Below, in pieces: positions 16,979 to 25,190 of a DNA stretch of 45,685 nt. Both the position numbers and the translations under genes were made by a program. A model generated the notes under the pieces. That model was not told the DNA's origin. It saw only the letters and a program-made list of their open reading frames with translations, and ran no database searches. Numbering within the stretch: the stretch's first letter is position 1; every line of letters begins with the position of its first letter. The DNA comes from CAYPCH01 sp964409165 (GTDB lineage Bacteria > Bacillota > Clostridia > Acetivibrionales > Acetivibrionaceae): positions 1-45,685 of the forward strand of contig CAYPCH010000012.1 in the NCBI GenBank assembly GCA_964409165.1. Direction: 5' to 3'.

Positions 16979-17593
16979 CTAATCCTTTAAAACAACTACT
17001 TTTTTAATTTTAACCACTTTCTGTGGAACTGACACCTCAGTTCCGTAAGCATTTGGACCAACAGGAGTATCTGCAAGCTTATCAAGAGTTTCCTCTCCCT
17101 CTATGAGCTTGCCGAATGCTGCATAATCACCATCAAGGAATGAGCCGTCCCCATGCATGATAAAAAACTGACAGCTTGCTGAATTAGGCATTTGACTTCT
17201 AGCCATAGATATAACACCGCGGGAGTGTTTTAAAGTGTTCTGTTCAAAACCATTGGAAGAAAACTCCCCTTTTATTGCCTTTTCAGAGCCTCCTGTTCCA
17301 TCACCTTTCGGGTCTCCGCCCTGTATCATAAAACCCTTAATGATTCTATGAAAAGTAAGACCGTCATAAAAACCACTTTCAACAAGACTTACAAAGTTCT
17401 CGACGGTTTCCGGAGCATATTCCGGATATAATTCAAGTACCATTTTGCCTCCATCCTCCATTTCAATCTGAACCTTTGGATTCTTATTTTCATTCACGTC
17501 AGCTCCATTTGAATCATTATTCTGTTTCGGTCCACATCCTGCAAGAAATACAATCATAAAACAAATCACAAGTGCAACAATTCTTCTAAACAT
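16979..17593 (-). CDS. Lipoprotein cyclophilin-type peptidyl-prolyl cis-trans isomerase
   Basis: 204 residues. The signal peptide ends in the lipobox LAGC (Cys about 20) and a short Asn-rich linker leads to a cyclophilin domain (about 45-203). Key blocks are present: FHRIIKGFMIQGGDPKGDGTG (split here as FHRI and the FMIQGGDP core with catalytic Arg), GVISMARSQMPNSASCQFFI and LDGDYAAFGKLIEG. The usual active-site Trp region is replaced by shorter loops as in bacterial extracellular cyclophilins. It should speed folding of exported proteins at the membrane surface. ATG after GGAGG. Alone on its strand; a MITE-like element lies between it and the divergent kinase gene. Confidence 0.92.
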   Translation of the reverse strand: MFRRIVALVICFMIVFLAGCGPKQNNDSNGADVNENKNPKVQIEMEDGGKMVLELYPEYAPETVENFVSLVESGFYDGLTFHRIIKGFMIQGGDPKGDGTGGSEKAIKGEFSSNGFEQNTLKHSRGVISMARSQMPNSASCQFFIMHGDGSFLDGDYAAFGKLIEGEETLDKLADTPVGPNAYGTEVSVPQKVVKIKKVVVLKD

Positions 17594-17919
17594 AATTTAA
17601 TCCTCCATTACTTTAATTTGTCCAATATATAATATTAAACAAGATTGTTTAAAAAATTTCAATATCAAAAATGTAAATAACTCAACTTTCCCACTTATAG
17701 TATTTTGAGGCTATGGTTGCTCACAAGTTAAGGGCAAAAAATTTACTTTTTGACCGCTGTGAGCAATGCTTCGTTAGCGGCAAAGAGTCCATAAATACTG
17801 TGGGAAAGTTGAGTAAATAATTAATAACCACACTGAATACTATTAAATATTTTTGCTTCTAATCAAAAAGCAAGTGTGATAAAATATATCCATAAGTCTT
17901 AAAAATTCTGGAGAGTGCC
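17594..17919. other. Divergent intergenic region with mobile-element copy 1
   Basis: 326 bp between two divergently transcribed genes. It is dominated by the 133-bp MITE-like element at 17681-17813. The remaining 107 bp before the kinase gene is A/T-rich; GGAGAG sits 4 nt before its ATG. I could not place a confident promoter for either gene. Confidence 0.6.
17681..17813 (+). mobile_element. MITE-like palindromic element, copy 1
   Basis: 133 bp bounded by the terminal inverted repeats CTCAACTTTCCCAC and GTGGGAAAGTTGAG; the inverted match then continues as AGTATTT after a 4-nt bulge in the left arm. It is flanked by an exact 7-bp direct repeat TAAATAA (17674-17680 and 17814-17820), as expected of a target-site duplication. 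An inner hairpin (TTGCTCAC...GTGAGCAA) fills the middle. No ORF. Three further copies are in the window. Confidence 0.8.
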
Positions 17920-19665
17920 ATGAGATTTTACTTTGATGGGAAGATTTTTTTGCAGTCTATTTCAGTTGTGCTATCACTTTCAATGATAGTCTTTTTTCTG
18001 ATAAAAGGAAAGAAAACATCTCTTCTGTACAGCTATTTATGGTGCCAGGCACTTATATTCATTTGGTCCACGGGTCAGATTCTTGTACTTTTTTCATCTA
18101 ATGATCTTCGGATGAAATGGGTGTTTATATTGATAGAATACGCAGCCGTCATATTTATCGGGTTAAGCTGGCTTATGTTTTGCCTGCTTTATACCTATAA
18201 CAGGTTTCTTACTAAAAGGAAGCTTGTTTTTATGCTGTTTCTTCCCCCTACAGCAATCTATATTTTCCTGCTAACAAATAATTTTCATCACTTGTTTTTT
18301 TCCAATTTTTCATACAGAGTCAGTTTCGGACCTTTATTCTGGCTACATGCACTATTGGCATATATCTATCTGATATTTGGTACTGTAATACTTGTAAAAT
18401 ACTCCATGTCTCATATGGGTAATGCAAGAAAACAAGCTATTTTATTGATTTCGGCTGCATTTATTCCTCTTATCGCTAATATTTTATACCTCATAAGTAA
18501 TACATTCGTGCCGGATCTAATTAGCACAGACGTTGATATAACTCCTTTAAGCTTTACATTTTCACTTCTCTTTTTTGGGATTGCCGTATTCCGCTATAGG
18601 TTCTTAAACATCGTACCCATTGCCTTCAGAAAAATAGTACACAATCTCAACGAATCCATTATAGTAGTGGACAGTCTTAACAAGATCGATAACTTCAACA
18701 GATCCTTTTCAATTACATTTCCAGGGTCGGAACAGATAAAAATATATGATAATGTCAATAAATTCTTAAAAAATCTTAAGGACAATATTTTACCGACTGC
18801 CGAAACCGAAAAGCTTATAAACTCCATAAAATATGAGACTGAATCAAATGTAAGCGGAGAGCTTATACTGCTGAATCCCGAAAAAAGATGCTTTCATGTA
18901 AATATTCAGCCGCTATTTGGAAGTAGCAAAGAGTTTTTAGGAAGAATTGTTCTGTTTAACGATATATCGGAATACAAAAACCTGCTTGATGAAGTAAACG
19001 AAAAGAACATTGAACTTTCTGCTTTAAACGACCAACTTTCAGAATATGCGTCAACAGTTGAAGAACTTGCTGTAATAAAAGAAAGAAACCGGTTTGCACG
19101 AGACGTTCATGATACTTTAGGTCATACAATGACCCTGTTAATCTCGCTTTTAGAGGTGAGCAGCATAATGTGCAAAAAAGATGCTGATAAAACCTCTGAA
19201 AAGCTGGATGAGGCTTTAAAAGCAGCAAGGGACGGTCTTAAGGAGTTGAGACGTTCAATAAAAGGTCTTGGACCTGAGACCCTTCAAAGTTCAGATATCA
19301 TAAGATCGGTTGAAAAAATGGTTGAAGACTTCAAACCATCGGGAATGGAAATAGATTTTACCTATGAAGGAATTGAAAACATTAAGAACCCGGAATGCAA
19401 TAAAGTAATCTTTAGGGTATGTCAAGAGGCATTGACAAATTCCCTGCGCCATGGAAAGGCAACTCATGTCAGCATAGTGCTGAGATTTACCAATGATAGG
19501 ATAAAGCTTTTTATTATAGATAACGGCCATGGTTGCACCAGTTTTAAAAAAGGTTTTGGTTTAAGTGGTATGGAGCAGAGGGTAAAGGACTGTGGCGGAA
19601 ATATAGTATTTGGTTCGGATGGCGAAAGCGGTTTTAATATAAGGCTCGAAATACCAATATCGTAG
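17920..19665 (+). CDS. 7TM-type sensor histidine kinase (HisKA_3 class)
   Basis: 581 residues. Seven hydrophobic segments occupy residues about 8-225, fitting the histidine-kinase N-terminal 7TM module. A PAS-like region follows (about 235-355; ESIIVVDSLNKIDNFNRSF), then a coiled coil (355-390), the HisKA_3 dimerisation box RFARDVHDTLGHT with phospho-acceptor His397, and a HATPase_c domain (N box CQEALTNSLRHG, G1 DNGHG, G2 GFGLSGMEQR). It should phosphorylate the LuxR-type regulator encoded just downstream. ATG at 17920 after GGAGAG. The ligand is unknown; 7TM modules of this type usually sense small molecules or the membrane state. Confidence 0.92.
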   Translation: MRFYFDGKIFLQSISVVLSLSMIVFFLIKGKKTSLLYSYLWCQALIFIWSTGQILVLFSSNDLRMKWVFILIEYAAVIFIGLSWLMFCLLYTYNRFLTKRKLVFMLFLPPTAIYIFLLTNNFHHLFFSNFSYRVSFGPLFWLHALLAYIYLIFGTVILVKYSMSHMGNARKQAILLISAAFIPLIANILYLISNTFVPDLISTDVDITPLSFTFSLLFFGIAVFRYRFLNIVPIAFRKIVHNLNESIIVVDSLNKIDNFNRSFSITFPGSEQIKIYDNVNKFLKNLKDNILPTAETEKLINSIKYETESNVSGELILLNPEKRCFHVNIQPLFGSSKEFLGRIVLFNDISEYKNLLDEVNEKNIELSALNDQLSEYASTVEELAVIKERNRFARDVHDTLGHTMTLLISLLEVSSIMCKKDADKTSEKLDEALKAARDGLKELRRSIKGLGPETLQSSDIIRSVEKMVEDFKPSGMEIDFTYEGIENIKNPECNKVIFRVCQEALTNSLRHGKATHVSIVLRFTNDRIKLFIIDNGHGCTSFKKGFGLSGMEQRVKDCGGNIVFGSDGESGFNIRLEIPIS

Positions 19666-19721
19666 CAGAAGCTGTGATAAACCTAATATACAGTATTACA
19701 AAACGGAGGATATTTTGTAAA

Positions 19722-20372
19722 ATGATAAGAATTATAATTGTGGATGATCAGATTATATTAAGGGAAAGTCTTAAATTTATAGTTGAGCAGGACAGCGAAA
19801 TCAACGTGGTTGCTCTAGGCGGAAACGGCAAGGAGGCTTTGGCGCTTTGCGACAAACACCATCCAGATGTGGTACTTATGGATATTATGATGCCTGACTG
19901 CAACGGTGTTGAAGGCACAAAGCTGATAAAAGCAAAATACAATTCAATTAAGGTGATAATTCTCACCACCTTCAATGATGAAGAAAACATATCACAAGCA
20001 TTGAAAAACGGTGCTGACGGTTATGTCTTAAAAGATATAAAACCCGATGAGCTTATCATGGCAGTAAAAAGTTCTGTCAAGGGCTTGAACGTCATGCATC
20101 CTAGTGCTTTTAACACCGTTGCAAACAAGATGAGCCCTGAGACTGTATCCACCAAAACACCTAATGACAAAAGAGCCAATATAGAACTTACAGAAAGGGA
20201 GCTTGATGTTGTACGACTTATTGTGGACGGAAAAAGCAACAAGGAAATTGCATCAAGTCTTTTTATAACTGAAGGAAGCGTAAAAAATATTATTACCATT
20301 ATTCTTGATAAGCTGAAACTTAAAGACCGTACCCAGCTTGCAGTGTTTGCAGTCAAAAACAATATTATATAG
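19722..20372 (+). CDS. NarL/LuxR-family response regulator
   Basis: 216 residues from the preferred ATG. A receiver domain (residues 1-120) has acidic pocket DD8-9, phospho-acceptor Asp54 (VLMDIMMPD), Thr in LTTFND and Lys in LKDIKP. A LuxR-type HTH (about 150-212; ELTERELDVVRLIVDGKSNKEIA) follows. The N-terminus IRIIIVDDQ matches the family start; an upstream in-frame GTG at 19674 would add 16 non-conserved residues, and GGAGG precedes the ATG at 12 nt. It is 56 bp after the kinase gene, so the two form a cognate pair. A 20-bp palindrome lies 12 bp after its stop. Confidence 0.93.
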   Translation: MIRIIIVDDQIILRESLKFIVEQDSEINVVALGGNGKEALALCDKHHPDVVLMDIMMPDCNGVEGTKLIKAKYNSIKVIILTTFNDEENISQALKNGADGYVLKDIKPDELIMAVKSSVKGLNVMHPSAFNTVANKMSPETVSTKTPNDKRANIELTERELDVVRLIVDGKSNKEIASSLFITEGSVKNIITIILDKLKLKDRTQLAVFAVKNNII

Positions 20373-20384
20373 ATTCGTGGCTTT

Positions 20385-20404
20385 AACATGACTAAAGTCA
20401 TGTT
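20385..20404. promoter_or_regulatory. Palindrome downstream of the response regulator gene
   Basis: AACATGACT-AA-AGTCATGTT is a perfect 9-bp inverted repeat with a 2-bp centre. No T tract follows, and the loop is too small for a good hairpin, so a protein-binding site is more likely than a terminator. It lies about 120 bp upstream of the DUF2339 gene. Confidence 0.35.
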
Positions 20405-20525
20405 CATATACTTTAAAATATGACTTTCGGATTGCAAGTTATGACCATGGGTATCTTAAAACAGTTCTGTAAAAGTATTATCATTAAATCATAAGATTAA
20501 ATTTTAATTCGAAGGGATGATAATA

Positions 20526-22181
20526 ATGAAAGAACTGTTTAAAAAACATTGGATAACTTTATTAGGCTCTTTATTCATCTTCATGGCTTTTTCATATTCT
20601 TTCAAATACGCTGTTGACCAGGGGTGGATTTCAAATGAACTTAAAATAGGTATAGGCATAATGGTCTCGGTAGCATTCATAATAATTGGCATAACACTGC
20701 AACAAAAAGAACATAACCTTGTAAGCGAGATAATAAACGGTCTTGGAGTAGCACTCTTATACACCACCTTCTCCTTTGCCGGCATTTACTTCAATATGTG
20801 GACACCTATAACAGTATTCCTTGCAATGGCAGCTGTTACACTTGCCCTTTCCATGTACTCATACAAATTCAACTTTCGTATTTTAATGAATATTGCACTT
20901 ATTGGTGCTCTTGTTTCTCCTATCGTAATGAAGTCTCAAGGTGACCAAGTATTTACTTTGTTTCTGTATCTTCTAGTAATAAACTCAATATTCTTTTTTG
21001 TAAGCGTAAGAAAAAAATGGCTTGAGTTACGTTTGATACCTTTTGTAGGAACTTGGATACTGTTCACAGTTTATTACTTTTACTTTAATCCCAGCAACTG
21101 GCAAACACCTTTTACTTATGCATTAAGTGCATTTCTGTTCTACGTAATAGGTTTCATGGCATCTTCATGGAAGGAAGAAAAGAACTTCGACGGCATGAAT
21201 CTATACCTTGGTATTATGAACGCAGCAGTCTTTGCCTTATGGTCCTTTGGTTTATTGTTTGGTATAGTAAACTATTCGGTGGTATTAGCAGGTATGGGTC
21301 TTGTGTATCTTATAGTTTCATTGATAATACACACCTCAACAGGCACTTCTTCCATCCCTGTACTCACTAATTTCTTTGGCGGAATCCTATTCCTCCTCAT
21401 TGCAGGATCTGAAATTGGTATTGGCTCGGATTTAAAATCTATAATATCTGTATTCTTATGGGTATTCACAGCGCTTATAGTATTGGTTACCGGACAGATA
21501 AAAGGAAAAGACTACCTAAAGCTTACAGCCGTGGCAATATGGCTACTGGCAGGTGCATACTGGTACACTGTAACTTGGTATACACCGCTAGGAACATGGT
21601 TTGGAACTTTTATACCTATTCTTAACTGGTCTGGCATAACTTGGGCCGTGCTGGCAGTAATGGGATTCTACTTCTCAGTCAAAGTAAAATTTGATTTTGT
21701 AGGAGAAAAAGCGTCAGAATCGGATATGCTGATATCAAACTTCTTTTCAATAGCAAGCCACTTAATTATAGGCGGACTTTTAACCTTCCAGATTGATAAC
21801 CTGTGGCAGGAATATACAATTGCTTCAGTAGATTTGTGGCTTACATTGTCGGTGACATGGGGAATATACGCCCTCCTGCTCTTCTTGTGGGGTGCATACA
21901 GCAGACAGATGATTTTCCGCTGGTTTGGTTCGGCAGTTCTTATTATAGTAGCAATTAAGACAATATTTGTGGATTTGTCACAGTCGGAAACAATATATAA
22001 AGTAATAACATTATTTATATTAGGTATAATATCCTTCACAATCTCCTATATAAACAATTTGTGGAAAAACGAAAAAAATAGCGAGCACAAACTCACAACT
22101 TTTCAAGCAAAAAAGGTTGAAGTTCCTGAAAAATTGAATACCCAAGACATTCTTGATGAAGAAATTTGGGTCGAACGCTAA
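20526..22181 (+). CDS. DUF2339-type polytopic membrane protein
   Basis: 551 residues with about 14-16 hydrophobic segments and very short loops. The start (KHWITLLGSLFIFMAFSYSFKYAVDQGWIS), followed by a segment with VSEIINGLGVALLYTTFSFAG, resembles DUF2339 membrane proteins, whose biochemical role is unknown. The C-terminus is a charged cytoplasmic tail. The ATG at 20517 abuts AAGGG, so the ATG at 20526 (9-nt spacing) is the better start. It follows the two-component pair on the same strand after about 150 bp and may be a regulated target. A perfect 14-bp terminator stem begins 5 bp after its stop. Confidence 0.75.
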   Translation: MKELFKKHWITLLGSLFIFMAFSYSFKYAVDQGWISNELKIGIGIMVSVAFIIIGITLQQKEHNLVSEIINGLGVALLYTTFSFAGIYFNMWTPITVFLAMAAVTLALSMYSYKFNFRILMNIALIGALVSPIVMKSQGDQVFTLFLYLLVINSIFFFVSVRKKWLELRLIPFVGTWILFTVYYFYFNPSNWQTPFTYALSAFLFYVIGFMASSWKEEKNFDGMNLYLGIMNAAVFALWSFGLLFGIVNYSVVLAGMGLVYLIVSLIIHTSTGTSSIPVLTNFFGGILFLLIAGSEIGIGSDLKSIISVFLWVFTALIVLVTGQIKGKDYLKLTAVAIWLLAGAYWYTVTWYTPLGTWFGTFIPILNWSGITWAVLAVMGFYFSVKVKFDFVGEKASESDMLISNFFSIASHLIIGGLLTFQIDNLWQEYTIASVDLWLTLSVTWGIYALLLFLWGAYSRQMIFRWFGSAVLIIVAIKTIFVDLSQSETIYKVITLFILGIISFTISYINNLWKNEKNSEHKLTTFQAKKVEVPEKLNTQDILDEEIWVER

Positions 22182-22186
22182 ACAAT

Positions 22187-22219
22187 AAAATTGAGTACCC
22201 ATTGAGGGTACTCAATTTT
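22187..22219 (+). terminator. Terminator of the DUF2339 gene
   Basis: A perfect 14-bp stem: AAAATTGAGTACCC with GGGTACTCAATTTT, loop ATTGA, ending in TTTT. It starts 5 bp after the stop. It is a rho-independent terminator by structure. Confidence 0.85.
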
Positions 22220-22250
22220 GCCTCTTTCATTTCACTCCAAGAGTCCAAAT

Positions 22251-22310
22251 AAAAAGGTTTGGGATATCGAGTCCCGAACCTTTTTGCCGGATTTCCTTTC
22301 AGGAAATGGC
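22251..22310. repeat. Modular hairpin repeat, copy C
   Basis: A hairpin (22251-22285, AAAAAGGTT...AACCTTTTT with inner GGGA...TCCC) is joined directly to the conserved 25-bp imperfect palindrome (22286-22310). ACTAACAAAAA and the next terminator follow. The hairpin stem differs in sequence from copies B and D, while the 25-bp box is identical to copies A and B. Confidence 0.85.
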
Positions 22311-22323
22311 ACTAACAAAAAAT

Positions 22324-22352
22324 GGGTACCTATTGTTGGTACCCGTTTTTTT
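22324..22352. terminator. Bidirectional terminator before the hsp20 stop codon
   Basis: GGGTACC-TATTGTT-GGTACCC (22324-22344) followed by GTTTTTTT on the plus strand, and by ATTTTTTG on the minus strand. It serves the leftward hsp20 gene, whose stop is at 22356, and backs up the terminators of the DUF2339 gene. Confidence 0.85.
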
Positions 22353-22355
22353 ACC

Positions 22356-22754
22356 TTAATGTGAACAATACGATTCTGCCCTTGGAATGACCACATACAA
22401 TATGCCATCTCTGTAATCTACATTTGCGTTATCAGACTGGATTTCAAACGGAACAGGTATTGTTCTTGAAAATTCCTCAGCATGCTTTTCCTTATCCATC
22501 ATATACCTATCATTCAGCCTGCTGTCAGTAGTTTTTAAGCTTGAAAGCCTTATTGAATATTCATCAATGCTAATTCTCAGATTCTCTTTTAGAGCTCCCG
22601 GTATCTCAGCAACTATAATAATATCCTTATCTGTCTGGTAAACATCTATTCTCGGCATACCAGCCTTTGTAAAAAATCTTATCGGTGAACATTCAAATAT
22701 CATTCCGTTTTCTCGGTCTTTTTCTCTCAAATAGCTCCTATCTCCAAAATCCAA
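22356..22754 (-). CDS. Hsp20/alpha-crystallin-family small heat shock protein
   Basis: 132 residues. An N-terminal arm (1-32) precedes an alpha-crystallin domain (about 33-128): PRIDVYQTDKDIIIVAEIPG, then LRISIDEYSIRLSS, FSRTIPVPFEI and DGILYVVIP, the family's closing A-x-x-x-G-I-L motif region. Such proteins form oligomers that hold unfolded proteins without ATP. The C-terminal IxI anchor seems absent, with the protein ending SYCSH, which may alter oligomerisation. The start is TTG at 22754, with AGGAG 9 nt upstream. I searched for a CIRCE element (TTAGCACTC-N9-GAGTGCTAA) upstream and did not find one. Confidence 0.88.
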   Translation of the reverse strand: MDFGDRSYLREKDRENGMIFECSPIRFFTKAGMPRIDVYQTDKDIIIVAEIPGALKENLRISIDEYSIRLSSLKTTDSRLNDRYMMDKEKHAEEFSRTIPVPFEIQSDNANVDYRDGILYVVIPRAESYCSH

Positions 22755-22883
22755 ATTAAACTGCTCCTTTCCTTTTATAAAACTTATATTTCCCAGTTTT
22801 TAACCTTATATTCCAAAATTGCAGACACTTGCATAGTGCTATGAAAGAAGAAAAGAACATGTAAACTGATTATAGCATCGCCT

Positions 22884-23360
22884 TTACGCTTCACTAACCG
22901 TTATCCATATTTTCAGTATATCCGATAATAATATCCTGACTACCTTCAATTGGTACTTTTTATCCTCAAGCAATATGATATCTTTGTCAACTATCACGGA
23001 TACCACATCAATATCAATATTTTTAACTTCCTTGCCAAGATAGTCTTTATACTTTTCCCTTATGCCTTTTTCCAAGGTCAGCTTGTCGATTTCGTCCTCC
23101 TGTATCTTGTCATACTTAAAATAAATCTCCACATCCCTTAATATGTACTTATTCTTCTTATTTGTGCTGTCTATTGTCTCTTTGAGTTTGTCATATTTTA
23201 CCTGGTTTTCATATACATCATTCTCCAAAGCCTTGATTTTCTGGTAGTAGCTATCCACTCTGAAGCTTACGAGTGCGCTTAATACAGTACATCCCACAAT
23301 GATTCCCAGGATAATGCCTGCAACAAAACACGTAAAAAATCTTAAATCCACTCTTCTCAT
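22884..23360 (-). CDS. ytrI: YtrI-like sporulation membrane protein
   Basis: 158 residues. One N-terminal transmembrane segment (about residues 8-33) is followed by a coiled coil (YYQKIKALENDVYENQVKYDKLKETI) and a C-terminal domain. The ATG at 23360 overlaps the TGA of the upstream ytrH gene (ATGA), so the two are translationally coupled; the GTG at 23381 would lie inside ytrH. In Bacillus subtilis ytrH and ytrI are an adjacent sigma-E-controlled pair needed for efficient sporulation. The assignment of this gene rests mainly on its place after ytrH and its layout, since YtrI sequences vary. Confidence 0.7.
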   Translation of the reverse strand: MRRVDLRFFTCFVAGIILGIIVGCTVLSALVSFRVDSYYQKIKALENDVYENQVKYDKLKETIDSTNKKNKYILRDVEIYFKYDKIQEDEIDKLTLEKGIREKYKDYLGKEVKNIDIDVVSVIVDKDIILLEDKKYQLKVVRILLSDILKIWITVSEA

Positions 23361-23695
23361 TTTAAAACTGACTCCCCGCACTTTTGTAGAAGCCCTATAA
23401 ATCTATACCCTACATGGGCTCCCACAACAGCAACTATGACGTAGACAGCCTGCTTGATTATAGACCTTATTTCACCATTAAAAATACCTTTTTCGAGTAT
23501 TTCAAAGGAAGAAAATGTTCCTCCTAATGCAACAGCAACTGCCCATATTTTTATGGATCCAGCAATTACAAGCATGGTTCTCAAAGGCGGGTGGTCATTA
23601 ATAATAGCACTCAACCCGGCAAAAAGACTTGCACCTACAATAACACCAAAAGCTATCATAAAATTATAAATTATATTATTTGCAAAATTGGACAC
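23357..23695 (-). CDS. ytrH: YtrH-family sporulation protein
   Basis: 112 residues with three hydrophobic segments (about 10-30, 42-60, 80-105) and the family features ANNIIYNFMIAFGVIVGASLFAGLSAI, DHPPLRTM and GSIKIWAVAVALGGTF. YtrH is a small forespore/mother-cell-phase membrane protein required for efficient sporulation; its mechanism is unknown. The start is GTG at 23695, after GGAGGTGG at 8 nt. The next gene overlaps its stop by 4 bp. It supports assignment of the organism to endospore formers. Confidence 0.88.
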   Translation of the reverse strand: MSNFANNIIYNFMIAFGVIVGASLFAGLSAIINDHPPLRTMLVIAGSIKIWAVAVALGGTFSSFEILEKGIFNGEIRSIIKQAVYVIVAVVGAHVGYRFIGLLQKCGESVLK

Positions 23696-23739
23696 TAAGA
23701 AACCACCTCCAAGGGTACCCTTAATTGAATCCCTCCTAT

Positions 23740-23768
23740 AAACTATGACACCTTAATATTCTTTATTC
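23740..23768 (-). promoter_or_regulatory. Possible sigma-E-type promoter of ytrH-ytrI
   Basis: Minus strand GAATAAA (23768-23762), 14-bp spacer, CATAGTTT (23747-23740). The CATA start of the -10 and the 14-bp spacer fit sigma-E promoters; the -35 is only a partial match. Position relative to a known sigma-E-type operon supports it. Confidence 0.35.
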
Positions 23769-23883
23769 ATGTTCTATTTTTTCATTTTACAGATTATCTT
23801 TGAAATAGTCAGTTTAATCCTATATATTTTGCAATATCTAAAATTTATGTAAAATGTTTATTGCAAATGTTTAAGAGGTAAAA

Positions 23884-24837
23884 ATGAAGATTCTTTTTAT
23901 AATACTTTTCAACTTTATAACAGGAACAATATGTCTGATATATGGTGTCAGCCTTATGAGCTCAAGCCTTGAAAAAGCAAATGCCGGAAGAATAAAAAAG
24001 TATATTGCAGCTTTTACCGGGAAAGTATCAACTGCTTTTATTACCGGTATTGCAGTCACCGCAGCAGTACAAAGCAGTACAGCCATTACAGTAATCACAG
24101 TAGGTCTTGTTAATGCAGGATTAATGCGGCTTCCTCAGGCAATAGGAATAATATACGGTTCAAATATAGGTACAACTATAACAGCTCAGTTAATGGCTTT
24201 CAATCTTACAGATTCATGCTACATCCTTTTGGTCATAGGAGCCGTTTTTAAATTTACTGCAAGGAAAAATTCATCAAAATGTATTGCATCAGCTGTTATC
24301 GGTGTGGGATTGATGTTTACAGGATTAAGTATATTAAACTCAGGTGTACCCTATATCAGAGAAAGCGAAACGACCTACCGGTTGTTTAAAACATATGGAG
24401 GAAATCCTTTTATTGGACTTTTTTTAGGAATGATTGCTACAATGCTTGTTCATAGTAGCAGCGCGACTGTAGGTATTACCATTGTACTCTTCAATTCCGG
24501 ACTTATTAACTTTGATGCCGCATTAGGGATTACTTTTGGTGACAACATAGGTACATGCATTACTGCCCAACTCGCTAGCCTTGGAACATCTGTCTGGGCA
24601 CGTCGCACAGCTTGGGCTCATACCCTTTACAATGTCATCGGAGTAATTGTTGCAATTATCCTGTTTATCCCTTTTTCAAACCTTGTACAGTATATAACCT
24701 TTTATTCCGGTCAGGATAAAACACGACTGGTCGCAAATGCTCATACAATATTCAACGTTTTAAGTGCCCTTCTCTTTCTACCTGTTACAAAGCATTATGT
24801 AAAGTTTATTGAATGGATTGTAAAGGATAAAGGATAA
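23884..24837 (+). CDS. Na/Pi-cotransporter-family protein lacking a PhoU domain
   Basis: 317 residues with about nine hydrophobic segments. The two inverted Na/Pi repeats are clear: QSSTAITVITVGLVNAG (about 60-76) and HSSSATVGITIVLFNSG (about 193-209), with the Gln/His-Ser-Ser motifs and following GSNIGTT and GDNIGTC. These are hallmarks of NptA/PNaS transporters that couple sodium to phosphate. Many bacterial members carry a C-terminal cytoplasmic PhoU-like domain and exceed 530 residues; this one stops at WIVKDKG, so it is the short form. ATG after GAGGT. A MITE-like element begins 3 bp after its stop. Confidence 0.88.
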   Translation: MKILFIILFNFITGTICLIYGVSLMSSSLEKANAGRIKKYIAAFTGKVSTAFITGIAVTAAVQSSTAITVITVGLVNAGLMRLPQAIGIIYGSNIGTTITAQLMAFNLTDSCYILLVIGAVFKFTARKNSSKCIASAVIGVGLMFTGLSILNSGVPYIRESETTYRLFKTYGGNPFIGLFLGMIATMLVHSSSATVGITIVLFNSGLINFDAALGITFGDNIGTCITAQLASLGTSVWARRTAWAHTLYNVIGVIVAIILFIPFSNLVQYITFYSGQDKTRLVANAHTIFNVLSALLFLPVTKHYVKFIEWIVKDKG

Positions 24838-25190
24838 AACCTCAACTTTCCCACTTATAGTATTTTGAAGCTCTGGTTGCTTACAAGTTAATGTCAAAAA
24901 GTTTACTTTTTGACCGCGGTGAGCAATGTTGCATTAGTGGCAAAGAGCCCATAAATACTATGGGAAAGTTGAGTTAAAACAAAATTAACAAAAAAAGCTT
25001 TTATTATTACTCAAAAAAGTTTAAAATATAGAGAGTACAATTAAGCATATTACAGTCAACGCTCATCAACGTTGTCTGAGTTATAAATCTCTATATTGGT
25101 CAATTTGATTTATTGGGATTTATATAATAAAAAAAGCTGATGTATAATAAAAGGTTGCCGTTAAGCATAACCTTATCAGGAAATAGTGCT
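24838..25190. other. Intergenic region with mobile-element copy 2
   Basis: The MITE-like element covers 24841-24973. The remaining 217 bp is A/T-rich and includes an ATG at 25140 that would extend the YgjP-like gene by 17 residues but has no ribosome binding site. Confidence 0.55.
24841..24973 (+). mobile_element. MITE-like palindromic element, copy 2
   Basis: 133 bp with the same CTCAACTTTCCCAC/GTGGGAAAGTTGAG ends as copy 1. The 7-bp flanks are ATAAAAC (left) and TTAAAAC (right), a 6/7 match. It starts 3 bp after the stop of the Na/Pi transporter gene, so the left flank lies across the gene's 3' end. Confidence 0.8.

Noticed and set aside
22755..22883. CIRCE element before hsp20
   Set aside because: TAGCACT and AGTG occur but with 5 bp between them and mismatches; not the TTAGCACTC-N9-GAGTGCTAA pattern.
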